Positions 1 through 9,514 are shown, counted from the stretch's first letter. The stretch is 64,000 nt of DNA from 2-12-FULL-35-15 sp036386835 (GCA_036386835.1 DASVUX010000029.1:20566-84565), one strand, 5' to 3'. Notes: a model not told the origin generated them from the letters alone. A program made the numbers and translations.

Positions 1-1
1 A

Positions 2-817
2 GAAATTCCGGGATTAAAGGATGTTCATGCCGTTGATGCATCGGGAGTACATCCGCTGCTGCTGGCAATCGGAAGTGAGCGGTATACACCTTATAGTTCG
101 GAAAGGAAACCGCAGGAGATCCTTACAATTGCAAATCATATTCTTGGAAGCGGGCAGCTCAGCCTTGCAAAATATCTGTTTATTGTTGCAGGTGAGGACA
201 ACCCGAAACTTACCACCCATGAGGTTAAGGATTTTTTCAGGCATGTGCTGGAAAGAGTTGATCTTACACGCGATCTGCACTTTTATACACGTACTACAAT
301 CGATACACTTGATTACAGCGGAGAGGATCTTAACAGCGGGAGCAAAGTAGTAATAGCAGCGGCAGGCAATAAGATCCGCGAACTTGGAACAGAGCTTTCT
401 TCAATTAATTTGCCTGATGGTTTCAGTGAACCGAAATTAGTACTACCAGGAGTGATCGCAATCAAAGGAAATAAATATACTGATAAAGTGTCTATGGAGA
501 GATCCATCTCACATCTCACATCTCACATCTCACATCTTGAAAATTTCCCCCTGGTAATCATTTGTGATGATTCCGACTTCGTAGCAAAAACATTGAACAA
601 CTTTCTTTGGGTTACTTTCACCCGCAGTAATCCCTCACACGATATTTATGGTGCGGGAAGCTTTTCATTGAACAAGCATTGGGGCTGTACGGGTCCAATG
701 ATCATAGATGCGCGAATAAAACCGCATCATGCCCCGCCATTAATCAAGGATCCCGGGGTAGAAAAGAAAGTGGATGCGCTTGGAGAAAAAGGAGGATCAC
801 TTTATAAGATCATCTAG
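2..817 (+). CDS. UbiD-family decarboxylase, C-terminal part (5' end outside window)
   Basis: The reading frame is open from the window edge and stops at TAG 815-817, giving about 271 residues of the C-terminal half. Family-typical pieces are LNNFLWVTFTRSNPSHDIYG, KHWGCTGPMIIDARIKPHH and the ending KKVDALGEKGGSLYK. UbiD enzymes are prenylated-FMN decarboxylases of aromatic or unsaturated acids, often in quinone synthesis; in Bacteroidota a role in menaquinone synthesis is likely but is inference. An in-frame run of the 7-base unit TCTCACA (507-537) encodes an odd SHLTSHISHL stretch in a region that is usually a variable linker. The 3' end overlaps the convergent phospholipase D-like gene by 8 bases. 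Confidence 0.85.
   Translation, partial: EIPGLKDVHAVDASGVHPLLLAIGSERYTPYSSERKPQEILTIANHILGSGQLSLAKYLFIVAGEDNPKLTTHEVKDFFRHVLERVDLTRDLHFYTRTTIDTLDYSGEDLNSGSKVVIAAAGNKIRELGTELSSINLPDGFSEPKLVLPGVIAIKGNKYTDKVSMERSISHLTSHISHLENFPLVIICDDSDFVAKTLNNFLWVTFTRSNPSHDIYGAGSFSLNKHWGCTGPMIIDARIKPHHAPPLIKDPGVEKKVDALGEKGGSLYKII
507..537. repeat. Heptanucleotide tandem repeat (TCTCACA)x4 inside the UbiD-like gene
   Basis: Four perfect copies of TCTCACA run from 507 to 534, followed by a partial copy (TCT). The unit length is not a multiple of three, so gain or loss of one copy would shift the reading frame of the decarboxylase. Confidence 0.9.
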
Positions 818-2006
818 TCCTGCCCCCGCGGATAAGGAAGTATTTGCTGAACAGCCTGTGATAAGAGAATACGGTGAGTATAAAGGAAAAAATCCTGATC
901 AGCCGGAAAGCCGCCCAGTTCGAGAGTTTGTTCAGCCACAAATTCTTGTTCTCATATTTCACCCGCGAAACCGCCATGCACCTGCTCATCACTTCATACA
1001 GGTGATTGGTGAACAATGAACAGAATTCTTTCGAATGGATCTCTACATTCATTTCAATACTTGCATACGTGCTTAAGTGATTAAGATTGAACGAGCCAAT
1101 CGTGCACCATTCCTTGTCAACAACTGCGGCCTTGCCATGTAATACGGAATGCCTCCACTCATGCAGCTCGATTTCATACCTGAGAAGGAAAGAATAAAAG
1201 AAACGTGTAGCTCTTGCCACTAAGGGAACATCTGAAATGCCCGCGAGAATGATCTTCACTTTTACACCGCGTTTGCTCGCCTCCTTCAATTCATTTCGCA
1301 GCCGTCTTCCCGGGATAAAATAGCCTCCCACAATTATGATCTCTTCCTTTGCATTCCGGATGGCGTCCAGGTAACCTCTGCTGATCTGGTTTTTACGGCT
1401 CAGCCAGTCATTCAGTGCGATCCGCACAGGAACACTGCCGTTTTGGTATTGATTGCTCTCGGTTATCGCCCTGTTTACTTTTTTGTGATAAATGTTGCTG
1501 CAGAAATCCTGGATCCCGGAACAGATCGTTCCGCGGATCTCTACCGCGTAATCAAGCCAGGGAAGCTGTTCTGAGGTGCCGCGGTATTTGTCGGCAATAT
1601 TGATCCCGCCTATCAGGGCTATCTTCCGGTCGGCCACAATCACTTTATGATGTAACCTCCTTCCAAAATAAAATGAATCTGTGGACAGGAACGGTGCAAA
1701 GAAACGGATATTGATTCCCGCAGCCGCGAGCTCCTGTTCGAGATGATCAGGAAAGGAAGAAGCACCGAAGCTGTCGAGCAGAAGGTAGATCTTTACCTTT
1801 CTTTCCGCAGCTTTTTTTAATTGTTCGATAACCGCGTTACCGGTTTCATCCTGGTCAAAAATGTAAGTGTGGATGTGTAATTCATTCCTCGTGCCTGCGA
1901 TGATCTTCTCAAGGCGCTGAAAGTAGTCGCGGCCGCTGAAAACAAGCTGTGCATGCTCCGCGGAACTGTAAGGCCTTGTTTTATCTTTTTTTGTGAATCC
2001 CCGCAT
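810..2006 (-). CDS. Phospholipase D-like / cardiolipin synthase (ClsB-like)
   Basis: About 398 residues with two HKD (HxKxxxxD) motifs: LHHKVIVAD (H119, K121, D126) followed by IGGINI, and LHGKAAVVD (H290, K292, D297) followed by IGSFNL. Two HKD motifs form one active site in the phospholipase D superfamily. The second-motif context and the length fit cardiolipin synthases of the short ClsB type, which join two phosphatidylglycerol molecules or use PG plus PE. There are no N-terminal membrane helices, so attachment to the inner membrane would be peripheral; a hydrophobic patch lies near the C-terminus. ATG 2006 is chosen; a GTG two codons upstream (2012) is possible. The gene is divergent from the flavoprotein gene and converges on the UbiD-like gene. 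Confidence 0.82.
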   Translation of the reverse strand: MRGFTKKDKTRPYSSAEHAQLVFSGRDYFQRLEKIIAGTRNELHIHTYIFDQDETGNAVIEQLKKAAERKVKIYLLLDSFGASSFPDHLEQELAAAGINIRFFAPFLSTDSFYFGRRLHHKVIVADRKIALIGGINIADKYRGTSEQLPWLDYAVEIRGTICSGIQDFCSNIYHKKVNRAITESNQYQNGSVPVRIALNDWLSRKNQISRGYLDAIRNAKEEIIIVGGYFIPGRRLRNELKEASKRGVKVKIILAGISDVPLVARATRFFYSFLLRYEIELHEWRHSVLHGKAAVVDKEWCTIGSFNLNHLSTYASIEMNVEIHSKEFCSLFTNHLYEVMSRCMAVSRVKYENKNLWLNKLSNWAAFRLIRIFSFILTVFSYHRLFSKYFLIRGGRTR

Positions 2007-2074
2007 AACCACTGTTCTTCCCCTTTTCGTTGTTTTTAATTTTACTCACGTGATAATTGTTAATTTTATGCCAG

Positions 2075-3292
2075 ATGAAAGAACAAGAAAAAAGGTCTGT
2101 GGCAATAATCGGGGGCGGTTCAGCGGCATTAATGCTCGCAGCATCCCTGGATGAAAAATTATATAATGTGAGCATCTTTGACAGGAACAAGGCATTAGGC
2201 CGGAAGTTCCTGGTAGCAGGGGACGGTGGCTTTAACCTCACTCACTCTGAAGAAATTGAAGCAATGATAGCACGCTACACACCGGTAACCTTCCTGGAAA
2301 AAAGCCTGCGGAGCTTTACAAACAAAGACTTTTGCGGGTATTTAAAAGATATCGGCATTGAAACGTACACAGGATCGAGCAGGCGCGTTTTCCCGGTGAA
2401 GGGTATAAAACCGATCGAGGTACTGAATGCATTTCTTGCACAGCTTGAAAAGAGAAATGTTGAAATTCACACCGGCCACACCTGGAAAGGCTGGGGGAAA
2501 GGCGATGCTTTGCAATTTGAAAAGAACAATGAAACCGGTGCAGAAACTGTAACAGTTTCACCCGATATCACTGTCTTCGCTCTTGGTGGAGCGAGCTGGA
2601 AAGTCACGGGATCAGACGGGGCATGGCTGGATTTATTTGCCGCAAAAGGGATAAAGGTTCTGCCCTTCCAGGCCTCGAATTGTGCCTGTGAAGTGAAATG
2701 GAGTGAAGAGCTTTTAAGCGCTTGTGAAGGATCAGCACTAAAGAACATTGTAATCAGTTGCGGGGATAAAGAGAAAGCAGGTGAAGTTGTCATTACTAAA
2801 TTCGGCATTGAAGGCGGTGCCATCTATGCTCTCAGCGCACCAGTCCGCAAGCAGCTGAATGAAAAGGGTGCTGCGGTTGTTTATCTTGACCTTAAACCGG
2901 AAATTACTGTTCAGCAGATCCGCGATAAGTTCAGCAGCCGGGGCAACCGCTCTGTTAAGAAACTGTTAGAGGATCGCCTCAGCTTCAATAATGTTCAGAT
3001 CGCTTTATTAAAGAGTGTTTTAAGTAAAGAGGAATTTACTGAACTGGGGACGCTCGCTGAAAGGATCAAACGGTTGCCAATTAAAATAACAGGTGTTGCG
3101 GACCTTGATGAAGCGATTTCCACAGTGGGTGGTGTTGTGCTAAGGGAAGTAGATGAGAATTTCAAAATGCTGAAACTTAAAGACACCTACTGTATTGGCG
3201 AGATGCTGAACTGGGATGCGCCAACAGGCGGTTACCTGCTGCAGGGCTGCTTCAGCATGGCGCGTTCAGTTGCATCTGCTCTATCAAAATGA
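2075..3292 (+). CDS. HI0933/TIGR03862-type FAD-dependent oxidoreductase
   Basis: A 405-aa flavoprotein. The N-terminus has the dinucleotide-binding motif AIIGGGSAALMLA, followed by GRKFLVAGDGGFNLTHSE, the family signature (GGGRCNLTN in HI0933, GLNLTHSE in the TIGR03862 branch). The C-terminus has the flavin-contact motif TVGGVVLREVD and ends in NWDAPTGGYLLQGCFSMA. Relatives include YhiN and BaiN; the physiological substrate of this branch is not known to me. An in-frame TTG at 2057 would add six residues, but ATG at 2075 is a better start. The gene stands alone, divergent from the phospholipase D-like gene. Confidence 0.88.
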   Translation: MKEQEKRSVAIIGGGSAALMLAASLDEKLYNVSIFDRNKALGRKFLVAGDGGFNLTHSEEIEAMIARYTPVTFLEKSLRSFTNKDFCGYLKDIGIETYTGSSRRVFPVKGIKPIEVLNAFLAQLEKRNVEIHTGHTWKGWGKGDALQFEKNNETGAETVTVSPDITVFALGGASWKVTGSDGAWLDLFAAKGIKVLPFQASNCACEVKWSEELLSACEGSALKNIVISCGDKEKAGEVVITKFGIEGGAIYALSAPVRKQLNEKGAAVVYLDLKPEITVQQIRDKFSSRGNRSVKKLLEDRLSFNNVQIALLKSVLSKEEFTELGTLAERIKRLPIKITGVADLDEAISTVGGVVLREVDENFKMLKLKDTYCIGEMLNWDAPTGGYLLQGCFSMARSVASALSK

Positions 3293-3313
3293 CCTGCACA
3301 TTTAAAGCTGCTG

Positions 3314-4678
3314 TTATACCCTGACGCCCATGATGCAGACATCGTCAACCTGCTCGAGGTTGCCTTTCCAGGCTTCAAAGGTGTTTTCAATAATCACTTT
3401 TTGGTTCTCAGCAGGCTCCTTCCAGGCTTTTAAGAACAAGGCCTTCAGCCCGGATGTTTTCAGTTTCTTTCCTTTTTCACCGCCAAACTGATCCTGGTAA
3501 CCATCAGTAAAAATGAAGATCTGGTCATTTGTTTTCAGCTGAATGTTATGCTCTGTATAAGGTTTTGGATCGGTGTACTTCCCGATAGGCTGCTTATCGG
3601 CTTTAATCTCCCTGAGGCCGGTTTCGTTTATGATCCAGAGCGGATTATTTGCACCGGACCAAGCTAAATTTTTTGATGCAGGATCATAGCAGCAAAGCGA
3701 AATGTCCATCCCGTCTTTAACTTCATCATCGGACTTCTCAAATTCCGATATAATGAGATCTCGCGTTTTGTTAAGGATCGCAGCCGGGGATACTAACCCG
3801 AACTCACGGACACTCCTGTTCAGGGCATTGTTGCAGATCACGCTTACCATGGCTCCCGGCACACCATGCCCTGTGCAATCCGCGGCAGCAAAAATAAGCA
3901 GGTTACCTTTCTTCTCGATCCAGTAAAAATCACCCGCAACGATATCCTTCGGTTTATATACAATAAATGAATCGGGCAGAAGGGATTTAATTAAAGTGCC
4001 GGTCGGAAGGATTGCGGCCTGGATCCTCTTCGCATAATTAATGGAGTCAGTAACCTCTTTGTTCTTTAATTCCATTCGCTCTTTCTGATCAATTATAATG
4101 GTTTCGTATTCCCGATTTGTACTCATGAGGTAAAACCCTGCGATAAATGTCAGAATCATGGCCAATACAAAAAATATAATAGAGAAGATCTCTTTTTTCT
4201 CCGGGGTGATTTCCACTAATGGTTGCATTATTCCAAAGAGATAACGCTGGAAAAGATATAATGAAAGAGTAAGAATAAAGGTGAATATACGCTCTTTGTT
4301 TGTTTTAAAAAGAAGTACTGCTACCAGGGTAATCGGGATAAGGGAGACGTAATTCCCGGTATCCTTACCGACTACAAGGCCCATTAAAACAATGAATATA
4401 ACTCCAACAAAATAAAGATAATAACGGGCAAAGGTGAAAAGGCGGAAATGGTGCAGGACCATTGACAGGGAACATAAGAACATAAGCAGCAAGACCATTG
4501 GTACGAGCGACAGTCCGTTAAGAAGGATTTCAACCGGCACATAAAAACACAATACCAGCAGCATCAGCGTCAGGATGCGGTTCATCAGGATCACTTCACG
4601 GAATTTCATCACGTCTTCTCCTTCAAGAAGCCCGATGCGGGAGATTTTATTCCAGAGATTACTGGTGTTCATGTTCAT
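3314..4678 (-). CDS. Membrane-bound SpoIIE/RsbU-type PP2C serine phosphatase
   Basis: About 454 residues. The first ~190 residues contain six predicted membrane helices (one starts ILTLMLLVLCF, the last is IIFFVLAMILTFIAGFYLM). A short amphipathic linker with INYAKRIQAAILP follows, then a SpoIIE-type phosphatase domain with metal-binding motifs VAGDFYW, ADCTGHGVPGAM and FTDGYQDQFGG. Such enzymes dephosphorylate anti-sigma-factor antagonists or similar partners. In Bacteroidota they usually carry sensor regions; here the sensor is only a membrane bundle, so the signal is unknown. ATG 4678 (MNMNTS) is preferred; an in-frame start seven codons upstream exists. No anti-sigma partner gene lies nearby. 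Confidence 0.85.
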   Translation of the reverse strand: MNMNTSNLWNKISRIGLLEGEDVMKFREVILMNRILTLMLLVLCFYVPVEILLNGLSLVPMVLLLMFLCSLSMVLHHFRLFTFARYYLYFVGVIFIVLMGLVVGKDTGNYVSLIPITLVAVLLFKTNKERIFTFILTLSLYLFQRYLFGIMQPLVEITPEKKEIFSIIFFVLAMILTFIAGFYLMSTNREYETIIIDQKERMELKNKEVTDSINYAKRIQAAILPTGTLIKSLLPDSFIVYKPKDIVAGDFYWIEKKGNLLIFAAADCTGHGVPGAMVSVICNNALNRSVREFGLVSPAAILNKTRDLIISEFEKSDDEVKDGMDISLCCYDPASKNLAWSGANNPLWIINETGLREIKADKQPIGKYTDPKPYTEHNIQLKTNDQIFIFTDGYQDQFGGEKGKKLKTSGLKALFLKAWKEPAENQKVIIENTFEAWKGNLEQVDDVCIMGVRV

Positions 4679-4766
4679 GGATGAGCAACTAAAATACAAA
4701 AACTGTTGAACGGGTAAAAAGAAAAACGTTACAAAAGGCTCACGTTAAAACTGTTCGAACTAAATC

Positions 4767-5903
4767 TTATTGCCTGATTATTTTGTGCCGGTATACTTCT
4801 TCCGAATGCCTGATCTCGATAAAATACATTCCAGGATATAGATCTGTAATATCCAGGACAATGTAGTTACCATTAATGTTCCGCTTTTCAAACACTGTTT
4901 TTCCTTTAATGTCCCGTATTCTTAATTCCGCCTCTATTACAGGTTTTGAAAGTTCGATATTTAGGTTGCCAATTGTGGGATTAGGAAATACTGAAGACTC
5001 AATTTCGTCCGTTGCTTCTATTCCTGTAGTGTTTGCATTGAGGAAGAAACCTGGTGCCCGCATTATATTGCCTGCTGTGTCCTTACCAATTAAATGGCAA
5101 TAAGAGCACGTGTGCCCGCTGGTGCTAACAACCGTCAGGCAAACATTATAAATTGAATCGATGGGGTAGTAATGGCTGGCAGAGGGGAGATTAGAAGTAG
5201 TGCCATCCCCAAAATTCCATAAGTAAGAACTCACCTGCATAGCAATGGGCGTTGGCACGTGTAGATTAAAAGTATTTAGTAAGGAGTCGAAAGTGGTTGA
5301 ATAATAAGACAAGCAATTAGGTGGTGGCGGAGGCGGGAAGGACGGACTATTGTATTTTATAATAGAATCACCTTCCATGTATTCTAATACGTCATGCCCT
5401 GAAATTAAAGGTGCGTCTAATGAGTTTAGTAAGAACATGTCACTTCCAATCCCCTCTATCCATGTTACACCGGATGTTAAATGCCATCGTGCGTGAAAAC
5501 CATCTGCTGTTAAAATGGTATCAACGAGATCCACGGTAATTGTATCTCCAGCAAAGTGATTATAAGTGTAAGGGTTGAAAAGCGTGTCGCCATAATTTAA
5601 ATTGAAGTTATAAATAACGTACTCCTGTGAAGCCGTATCCGGATAAAAATATATGATTTTACTGCTTTCTCTGATTGCACCTGATATATACGGACCCGCA
5701 ATCTTCTTGTAATTCAAGCCGCTTATAATTGTATCTCCTGATAAATAATAATTCGAATATGTTCCCGTAGGAATATGGTAGTCATCATGATACTGATATT
5801 GCCAAAATCCGGTATCGACAGGAAAAGGTTTGTAGGTGTAAGATTGACCAAACAACATACAGTTGAAAATGATAAAAGCTATAAAAAGTAAAATTTTTTT
5901 CAT
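4767..5903 (-). CDS. Secreted PKD-domain protein with T9SS type A C-terminal sorting domain
   Basis: A 378-aa protein. The signal peptide MKKILLFIAFIIFNCMLFGQ is followed by a ~200-residue region with no recognised fold, then a PKD-like domain (YLWNFGDGTTSNLPS and YNVCLTVV, about residues 225-270). The C-terminal ~75 residues form a T9SS sorting domain: VFPNPTIGNLNIEL, RIRDIKGKTVFE and LYPGMYFIEIRH, ending HKIIRQ. It is expected to be Sec-exported and then moved across the outer membrane and processed by PorU, encoded in this window. The substrate or ligand is unknown. It is monocistronic, with a strong terminator-like hairpin in its upstream intergenic region. Confidence 0.85.
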   Translation of the reverse strand: MKKILLFIAFIIFNCMLFGQSYTYKPFPVDTGFWQYQYHDDYHIPTGTYSNYYLSGDTIISGLNYKKIAGPYISGAIRESSKIIYFYPDTASQEYVIYNFNLNYGDTLFNPYTYNHFAGDTITVDLVDTILTADGFHARWHLTSGVTWIEGIGSDMFLLNSLDAPLISGHDVLEYMEGDSIIKYNSPSFPPPPPPNCLSYYSTTFDSLLNTFNLHVPTPIAMQVSSYLWNFGDGTTSNLPSASHYYPIDSIYNVCLTVVSTSGHTCSYCHLIGKDTAGNIMRAPGFFLNANTTGIEATDEIESSVFPNPTIGNLNIELSKPVIEAELRIRDIKGKTVFEKRNINGNYIVLDITDLYPGMYFIEIRHSEEVYRHKIIRQ

Positions 5904-5950
5904 CGCATTTGTGATATTAATAAAGATAGCTTAATAAATCAGAATGACAA

Positions 5951-5982
5951 CAAAAACGCCTTGCGGCAGCAAGGCGTTTTTG
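5951..5982 (-). terminator. Bidirectional rho-independent terminator after pdhC
   Basis: Perfect 14-bp stem (CAAAAACGCCTTGC with its complement) around the 4-base loop GGCA, with T-runs on both strands. It lies downstream of pdhC on the minus strand. Confidence 0.85.
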
Positions 5983-6072
5983 TTTCCGGAAGCGGATCTC
6001 CGCTGTGATTTTTATTTGATTATTGCGCTCGTAACCAAGTAATCTTGTTTCTCCGCAGTGATAACTTCAGGA

Positions 6073-7731
6073 CTAAATAGATCCCGCACCCAGCATCAAC
6101 ACTGGATTCTCAAGGTTATGCTTAAGCGTTTGCAGGAAAGCAGATCCGACTGCTCCGTCAACCGCACGATGATCACATGATAATGTCACTTTCATGATGT
6201 TACCCGGAACGATTTGCCCGTTCTTAACAACAGGTGTTTGTTTTATACCGCCAACAGCGAGGATGCAGGCATCCGGAGGGTTAATGATTGCGGTGAATTC
6301 TTCAATGCCGAACATTCCGAGGTTGGAAATGGTGAATGTATTGCCTTCCCAGTCACTTGGCTGAAGTTTTTTATCCTTGGCCTTTACAGCGAAATTACGG
6401 ACTTCCGTTCCGATCTGTGTTAATGTTTTACCATCTGCAAATCTTACAACGGGAACAAGTAACCCTTCTTCCACAGCAACTGCCACACCAATATGGATAT
6501 GGTCGTTGAAACGGATCCTGTCTCCAAGCCAGGATGAATTTACTTTCGGATGCTTGCGCAGAGCGCTTGCTGTAGCTTTGATCACAAGGTCGTTGAATGA
6601 AATTTTTATCCCCGCAACGGTATTGATCGCTTCACGTGCCTTGATCGCTTCATCCATATCGATTTCCATTGTCAGGTAGAAATGGGGCGCTGTGAATTTA
6701 CTTTCACCGAGTCGTTTCGCAATTGTCTTGCGCATCTGCGATACAGGCTCTTCCCTGAAATTTTCCACACCCACAAATGCAGGCATGGAACCATTCGATT
6801 TAAAATTATCGATATCACGCTTTACAATTCTTCCGCCATCACCGCTGCCTTTCAGCATATTCACGCTGATGCCTTTTTCTTCAGCAAGTTTCTTTGCCAA
6901 AGGCGAAATTTTCATTCGTTCTGAATTGTTATGCGATGCAGAGTTATCTTTTCTAACTCCCGTGCTTGCCAACTGCTTACTGCCAACTGCTTCTTCCTTT
7001 TGATCTTTGCTTTCTTTTTTATCTGCCGTGGCTTCATCGGAGGCAGGCTTATTTCCTTTGTTTTTATCAGCTTCAATTATAGCTTTCACATCTTCCCCCC
7101 CTTTTCCAAGTATTGCCAGTATTGAATCCACTGCCGCGCCTTTCCCTTCTTCAATTCCAATGTGAAGGATCACACCATCCTGGAAAGATTCAAATTCCAT
7201 AGTTGCTTTATCTGTCTGGATATCGGCAAGCAATTCACCCGACTTCACCTTATCGCCAACTTTCTTATGCCATTTGGCAACAACCCCTTCGGTCATTGTA
7301 TCGCTGAGCTTTGGCATTCGAACGATCTGTACCGTATCCGGGATCTTTACTTCAGGAGCTGCTTTCTTTGTTTCTTCTTTACTGTCTGCTTTCTCTTCCG
7401 ACTTTTTTCCCTCTTTTTGACCGGAAGAAACTTCTTCTTTCGCACTTGAGTTTTTGTTCGCTTCTCCGGCAAGTAACGCGGAAATATCTTCTCCCTCTTT
7501 ACCAAGGATTGCAAGAATAGAATCTACGGGTGCGCCTTTCCCTTCCTGTACGCCTACATGCAGCAATACTCCATTCTGAAAAGATTCGAACTCCATAGTA
7601 GCTTTATCCGTTTCAATATCAGCAAGCACTTCACCCGATTTAACTTTGTCGCCTACTTTTTTATGCCATTTTGCAACAACACCATCTGTCATGGTATCAC
7701 TCAGTTTGGGCATTCGTACTACTTCAGCCAT
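6073..7731 (-). CDS. pdhC: Pyruvate dehydrogenase complex E2, dihydrolipoamide acetyltransferase
   Basis: A 552-aa E2 subunit that moves acetyl groups from pyruvate-derived hydroxyethyl-ThDP to CoA. Domain order: two lipoyl domains with lipoylated lysines in ETDKATMEF (K43) and QTDKATMEF (K175), each followed by a charged, Lys/Glu/Ala-rich linker; a peripheral-subunit-binding domain (ISPLAKKLAEEKGI to GRIVKRDI, about 272-310); and a catalytic acetyltransferase domain with DHRAVDG (H521, D525). The two lipoyl domains are near-duplicates. It lies 74 bases downstream of pdhA, probably in one transcript. E1 beta and E3 are not in this window. Lipoate on K43 and K175 would be made by LipA, encoded at 27989. 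Confidence 0.97.
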   Translation of the reverse strand: MAEVVRMPKLSDTMTDGVVAKWHKKVGDKVKSGEVLADIETDKATMEFESFQNGVLLHVGVQEGKGAPVDSILAILGKEGEDISALLAGEANKNSSAKEEVSSGQKEGKKSEEKADSKEETKKAAPEVKIPDTVQIVRMPKLSDTMTEGVVAKWHKKVGDKVKSGELLADIQTDKATMEFESFQDGVILHIGIEEGKGAAVDSILAILGKGGEDVKAIIEADKNKGNKPASDEATADKKESKDQKEEAVGSKQLASTGVRKDNSASHNNSERMKISPLAKKLAEEKGISVNMLKGSGDGGRIVKRDIDNFKSNGSMPAFVGVENFREEPVSQMRKTIAKRLGESKFTAPHFYLTMEIDMDEAIKAREAINTVAGIKISFNDLVIKATASALRKHPKVNSSWLGDRIRFNDHIHIGVAVAVEEGLLVPVVRFADGKTLTQIGTEVRNFAVKAKDKKLQPSDWEGNTFTISNLGMFGIEEFTAIINPPDACILAVGGIKQTPVVKNGQIVPGNIMKVTLSCDHRAVDGAVGSAFLQTLKHNLENPVLMLGAGSI

Positions 7732-7805
7732 AAAAATAATTTTTGATTTATTGATTTGTTGAATTGGAGAATTATTGTACTTCTGAAAAATCTACAATTC
7801 TAAAA

Positions 7806-8852
7806 TTAATCCATTATGTAAGGGTAATCGCCCTGCTCATAAACATCTTTGTATAATTCGTCCGGGGTAGGGTAAGGTGATTCCTCGCCAAACTGAACAG
7901 ATTCGGCAACGATATCATCTACCTTCTTCTCAGCAGCTTCAATCTCGGAATCACTCATCCATTTATTTTTTTTGATAGTCGCGAGAACTTTTTCGATAGG
8001 ATCCTGTGCCTGGTATCCTTTAACTTCATCTTTTGTTCTATAAGTCTGCGCATCACTCATCGAATGCCCTTTGTAACGGTACGTCTTCATTTCAAGAAGC
8101 GTAGGGCCATCGCCTTTGCGCGCTCTATCAACCGCGTCTTCGATAGCTTCGTGGACCGCTTCACATGTCATCCCGTCAACCGCTTTGGACGGCATTTCAT
8201 AACTCAAACCTACTTTCCAAAGTTCGTGAACATTGGATGTTCTTTCTACAGATGTTCCCATCGCGTAGTTATTATTTTCAATGATAAAAATCACCGGCAG
8301 CTTCCACAGCATGGCCATGTTGAATGCCTCGTGAAGCGCTCCCTGGCGGACCGCCCCGTCACCCATGTAACAAAGAGTGACAAGGTCATTGCCGTTATAT
8401 TTGTCTGCGAAAGCGATACCGGCACCAAGAGGGATTTGTCCGCCTACGATTCCATGTCCGCCAAAAAAGTTGAATTCTTTAGAGAAAATATGCATTGATC
8501 CGCCTTTGCCTTTGGAGCAGCCGGTGATCTTTGCCATCATTTCCGCCATCACGTATTTTGGATGCATTCCGCGCCCGATAGGGTGGGCATGATCACGGTA
8601 TGCTGTTATCATCCGGTCTTCAGGACGTATGGCAGAAACCGCTCCGGCCACTAATGCTTCCTGTCCGATATAAAGATGACAGAATCCGCGGATCTTTTGC
8701 TGGATATATAAATGGCCTGTTTTTTCCTCAAACTTGCGCATTAACAGCATCGACTCATACCATTTAATATATGTTTCCTTGCTGAATTTTGTCTTTGTTT
8801 TGCTATCCGCCACCGATTCTGCTTTTTTTGATTTGTTGACTACTTTTTCCAT
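7806..8852 (-). CDS. pdhA: Pyruvate dehydrogenase E1 component, alpha subunit
   Basis: A 348-aa E1 alpha subunit of the alpha2beta2 type. The thiamine-diphosphate motif GDGAVRQGALHEAFNMA runs to IENNNYAMGT, and the phosphorylation-loop-like YRYKGHSMSDAQTYR is present. The N-terminus has a Lys/Ser-rich extension of ~20 residues. It decarboxylates pyruvate together with an E1 beta subunit that must be encoded elsewhere. A TAAATTTG box on the minus strand (8875-8882) sits at a suitable distance for a promoter. Together with pdhC it forms a two-gene unit; cdd lies upstream in the same orientation. Confidence 0.96.
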   Translation of the reverse strand: MEKVVNKSKKAESVADSKTKTKFSKETYIKWYESMLLMRKFEEKTGHLYIQQKIRGFCHLYIGQEALVAGAVSAIRPEDRMITAYRDHAHPIGRGMHPKYVMAEMMAKITGCSKGKGGSMHIFSKEFNFFGGHGIVGGQIPLGAGIAFADKYNGNDLVTLCYMGDGAVRQGALHEAFNMAMLWKLPVIFIIENNNYAMGTSVERTSNVHELWKVGLSYEMPSKAVDGMTCEAVHEAIEDAVDRARKGDGPTLLEMKTYRYKGHSMSDAQTYRTKDEVKGYQAQDPIEKVLATIKKNKWMSDSEIEAAEKKVDDIVAESVQFGEESPYPTPDELYKDVYEQGDYPYIMD

Positions 8853-8874
8853 GTCTGTTATTTATGTAGAACTA

Positions 8875-8882
8875 CAAATTTA
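8875..8882 (-). promoter_or_regulatory. Candidate -7 box (TAAATTTG) for pdhA
   Basis: Read on the minus strand the site is TAAATTTG, an exact match to the Bacteroidota -7 consensus TAnnTTTG, 23 bases before the pdhA ATG. No good TTG -33 element is seen at the usual spacing. Confidence 0.35.
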
Positions 8883-9019
8883 ACAATAATAATTCAAACT
8901 TAATTGGTTATTTAAGACCGTGGTTTAATCTCTCAAACCACCGTTAAAAAGAATTTTCCACTTAGTGTAAAGTTGTTGTATTCAGCCATGGAAACTGTAA
9001 ACTCTAAACCACGAACTTC

Positions 9020-9514
9020 TTAAATTTCTTTTTTTAATTCTTCTGCTTCGAACATAAAGGGAAGAAGGTCACGGATGCTCTCCACCATCCTGATGATTCC
9101 CGTTTCACCTGCAAGGAGTATCCGGATCTTTGTATTATGCCGGGTTTCATATTCTGCTATAGCCTGTCGGCAGGCACCGCATGGCGACAATGGCTCATTT
9201 ACTTCAAAGGCCTTGGATTTGCATGTCACCGCGATTGTATCGATCGCAGAATCAGGATAACTTGCACCGGCAGCGTATATGGCAACTCTTTCAGCACAAA
9301 GTCCGCTTGGATAAGCCACATTCTCCTGGTTATTCCCGGTAATGATCTTCCCGTTTTTAAGCAGGAGAGCAGCTCCCACATAGAAGTTAGAATAAGGCGC
9401 GTAAGCCATGTCGGCAGCTCCTTTCGCTTTTTCAAGCAGTTCGCGGTCAGTAGGTTTTAGTTCCGATTCATTGTCGAACTCTGCATAAGATATTTTCAGC
9501 TCTCTTTTTTTCAT
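9020..9514 (-). CDS. cdd: Cytidine deaminase
   Basis: A 164-aa zinc-dependent deaminase converting cytidine or deoxycytidine to the uridine form in pyrimidine salvage. Zinc ligands and catalytic glutamate are in GLCAERVAIYA (C73, E75) and SPCGACRQ (C112, C115). YSNFYVGAALL is the typical substrate-site strand. ATG 9514 (MKKRELKISY) is chosen because the upstream in-frame extension has no family resemblance. It lies 167 bases upstream of pdhA in the same direction. From memory, cdd-pdhA-pdhC next to porV/porU recurs in Flavobacteriia; here 4 kb of other genes separate the two groups. Confidence 0.95.
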   Translation of the reverse strand: MKKRELKISYAEFDNESELKPTDRELLEKAKGAADMAYAPYSNFYVGAALLLKNGKIITGNNQENVAYPSGLCAERVAIYAAGASYPDSAIDTIAVTCKSKAFEVNEPLSPCGACRQAIAEYETRHNTKIRILLAGETGIIRMVESIRDLLPFMFEAEELKKEI

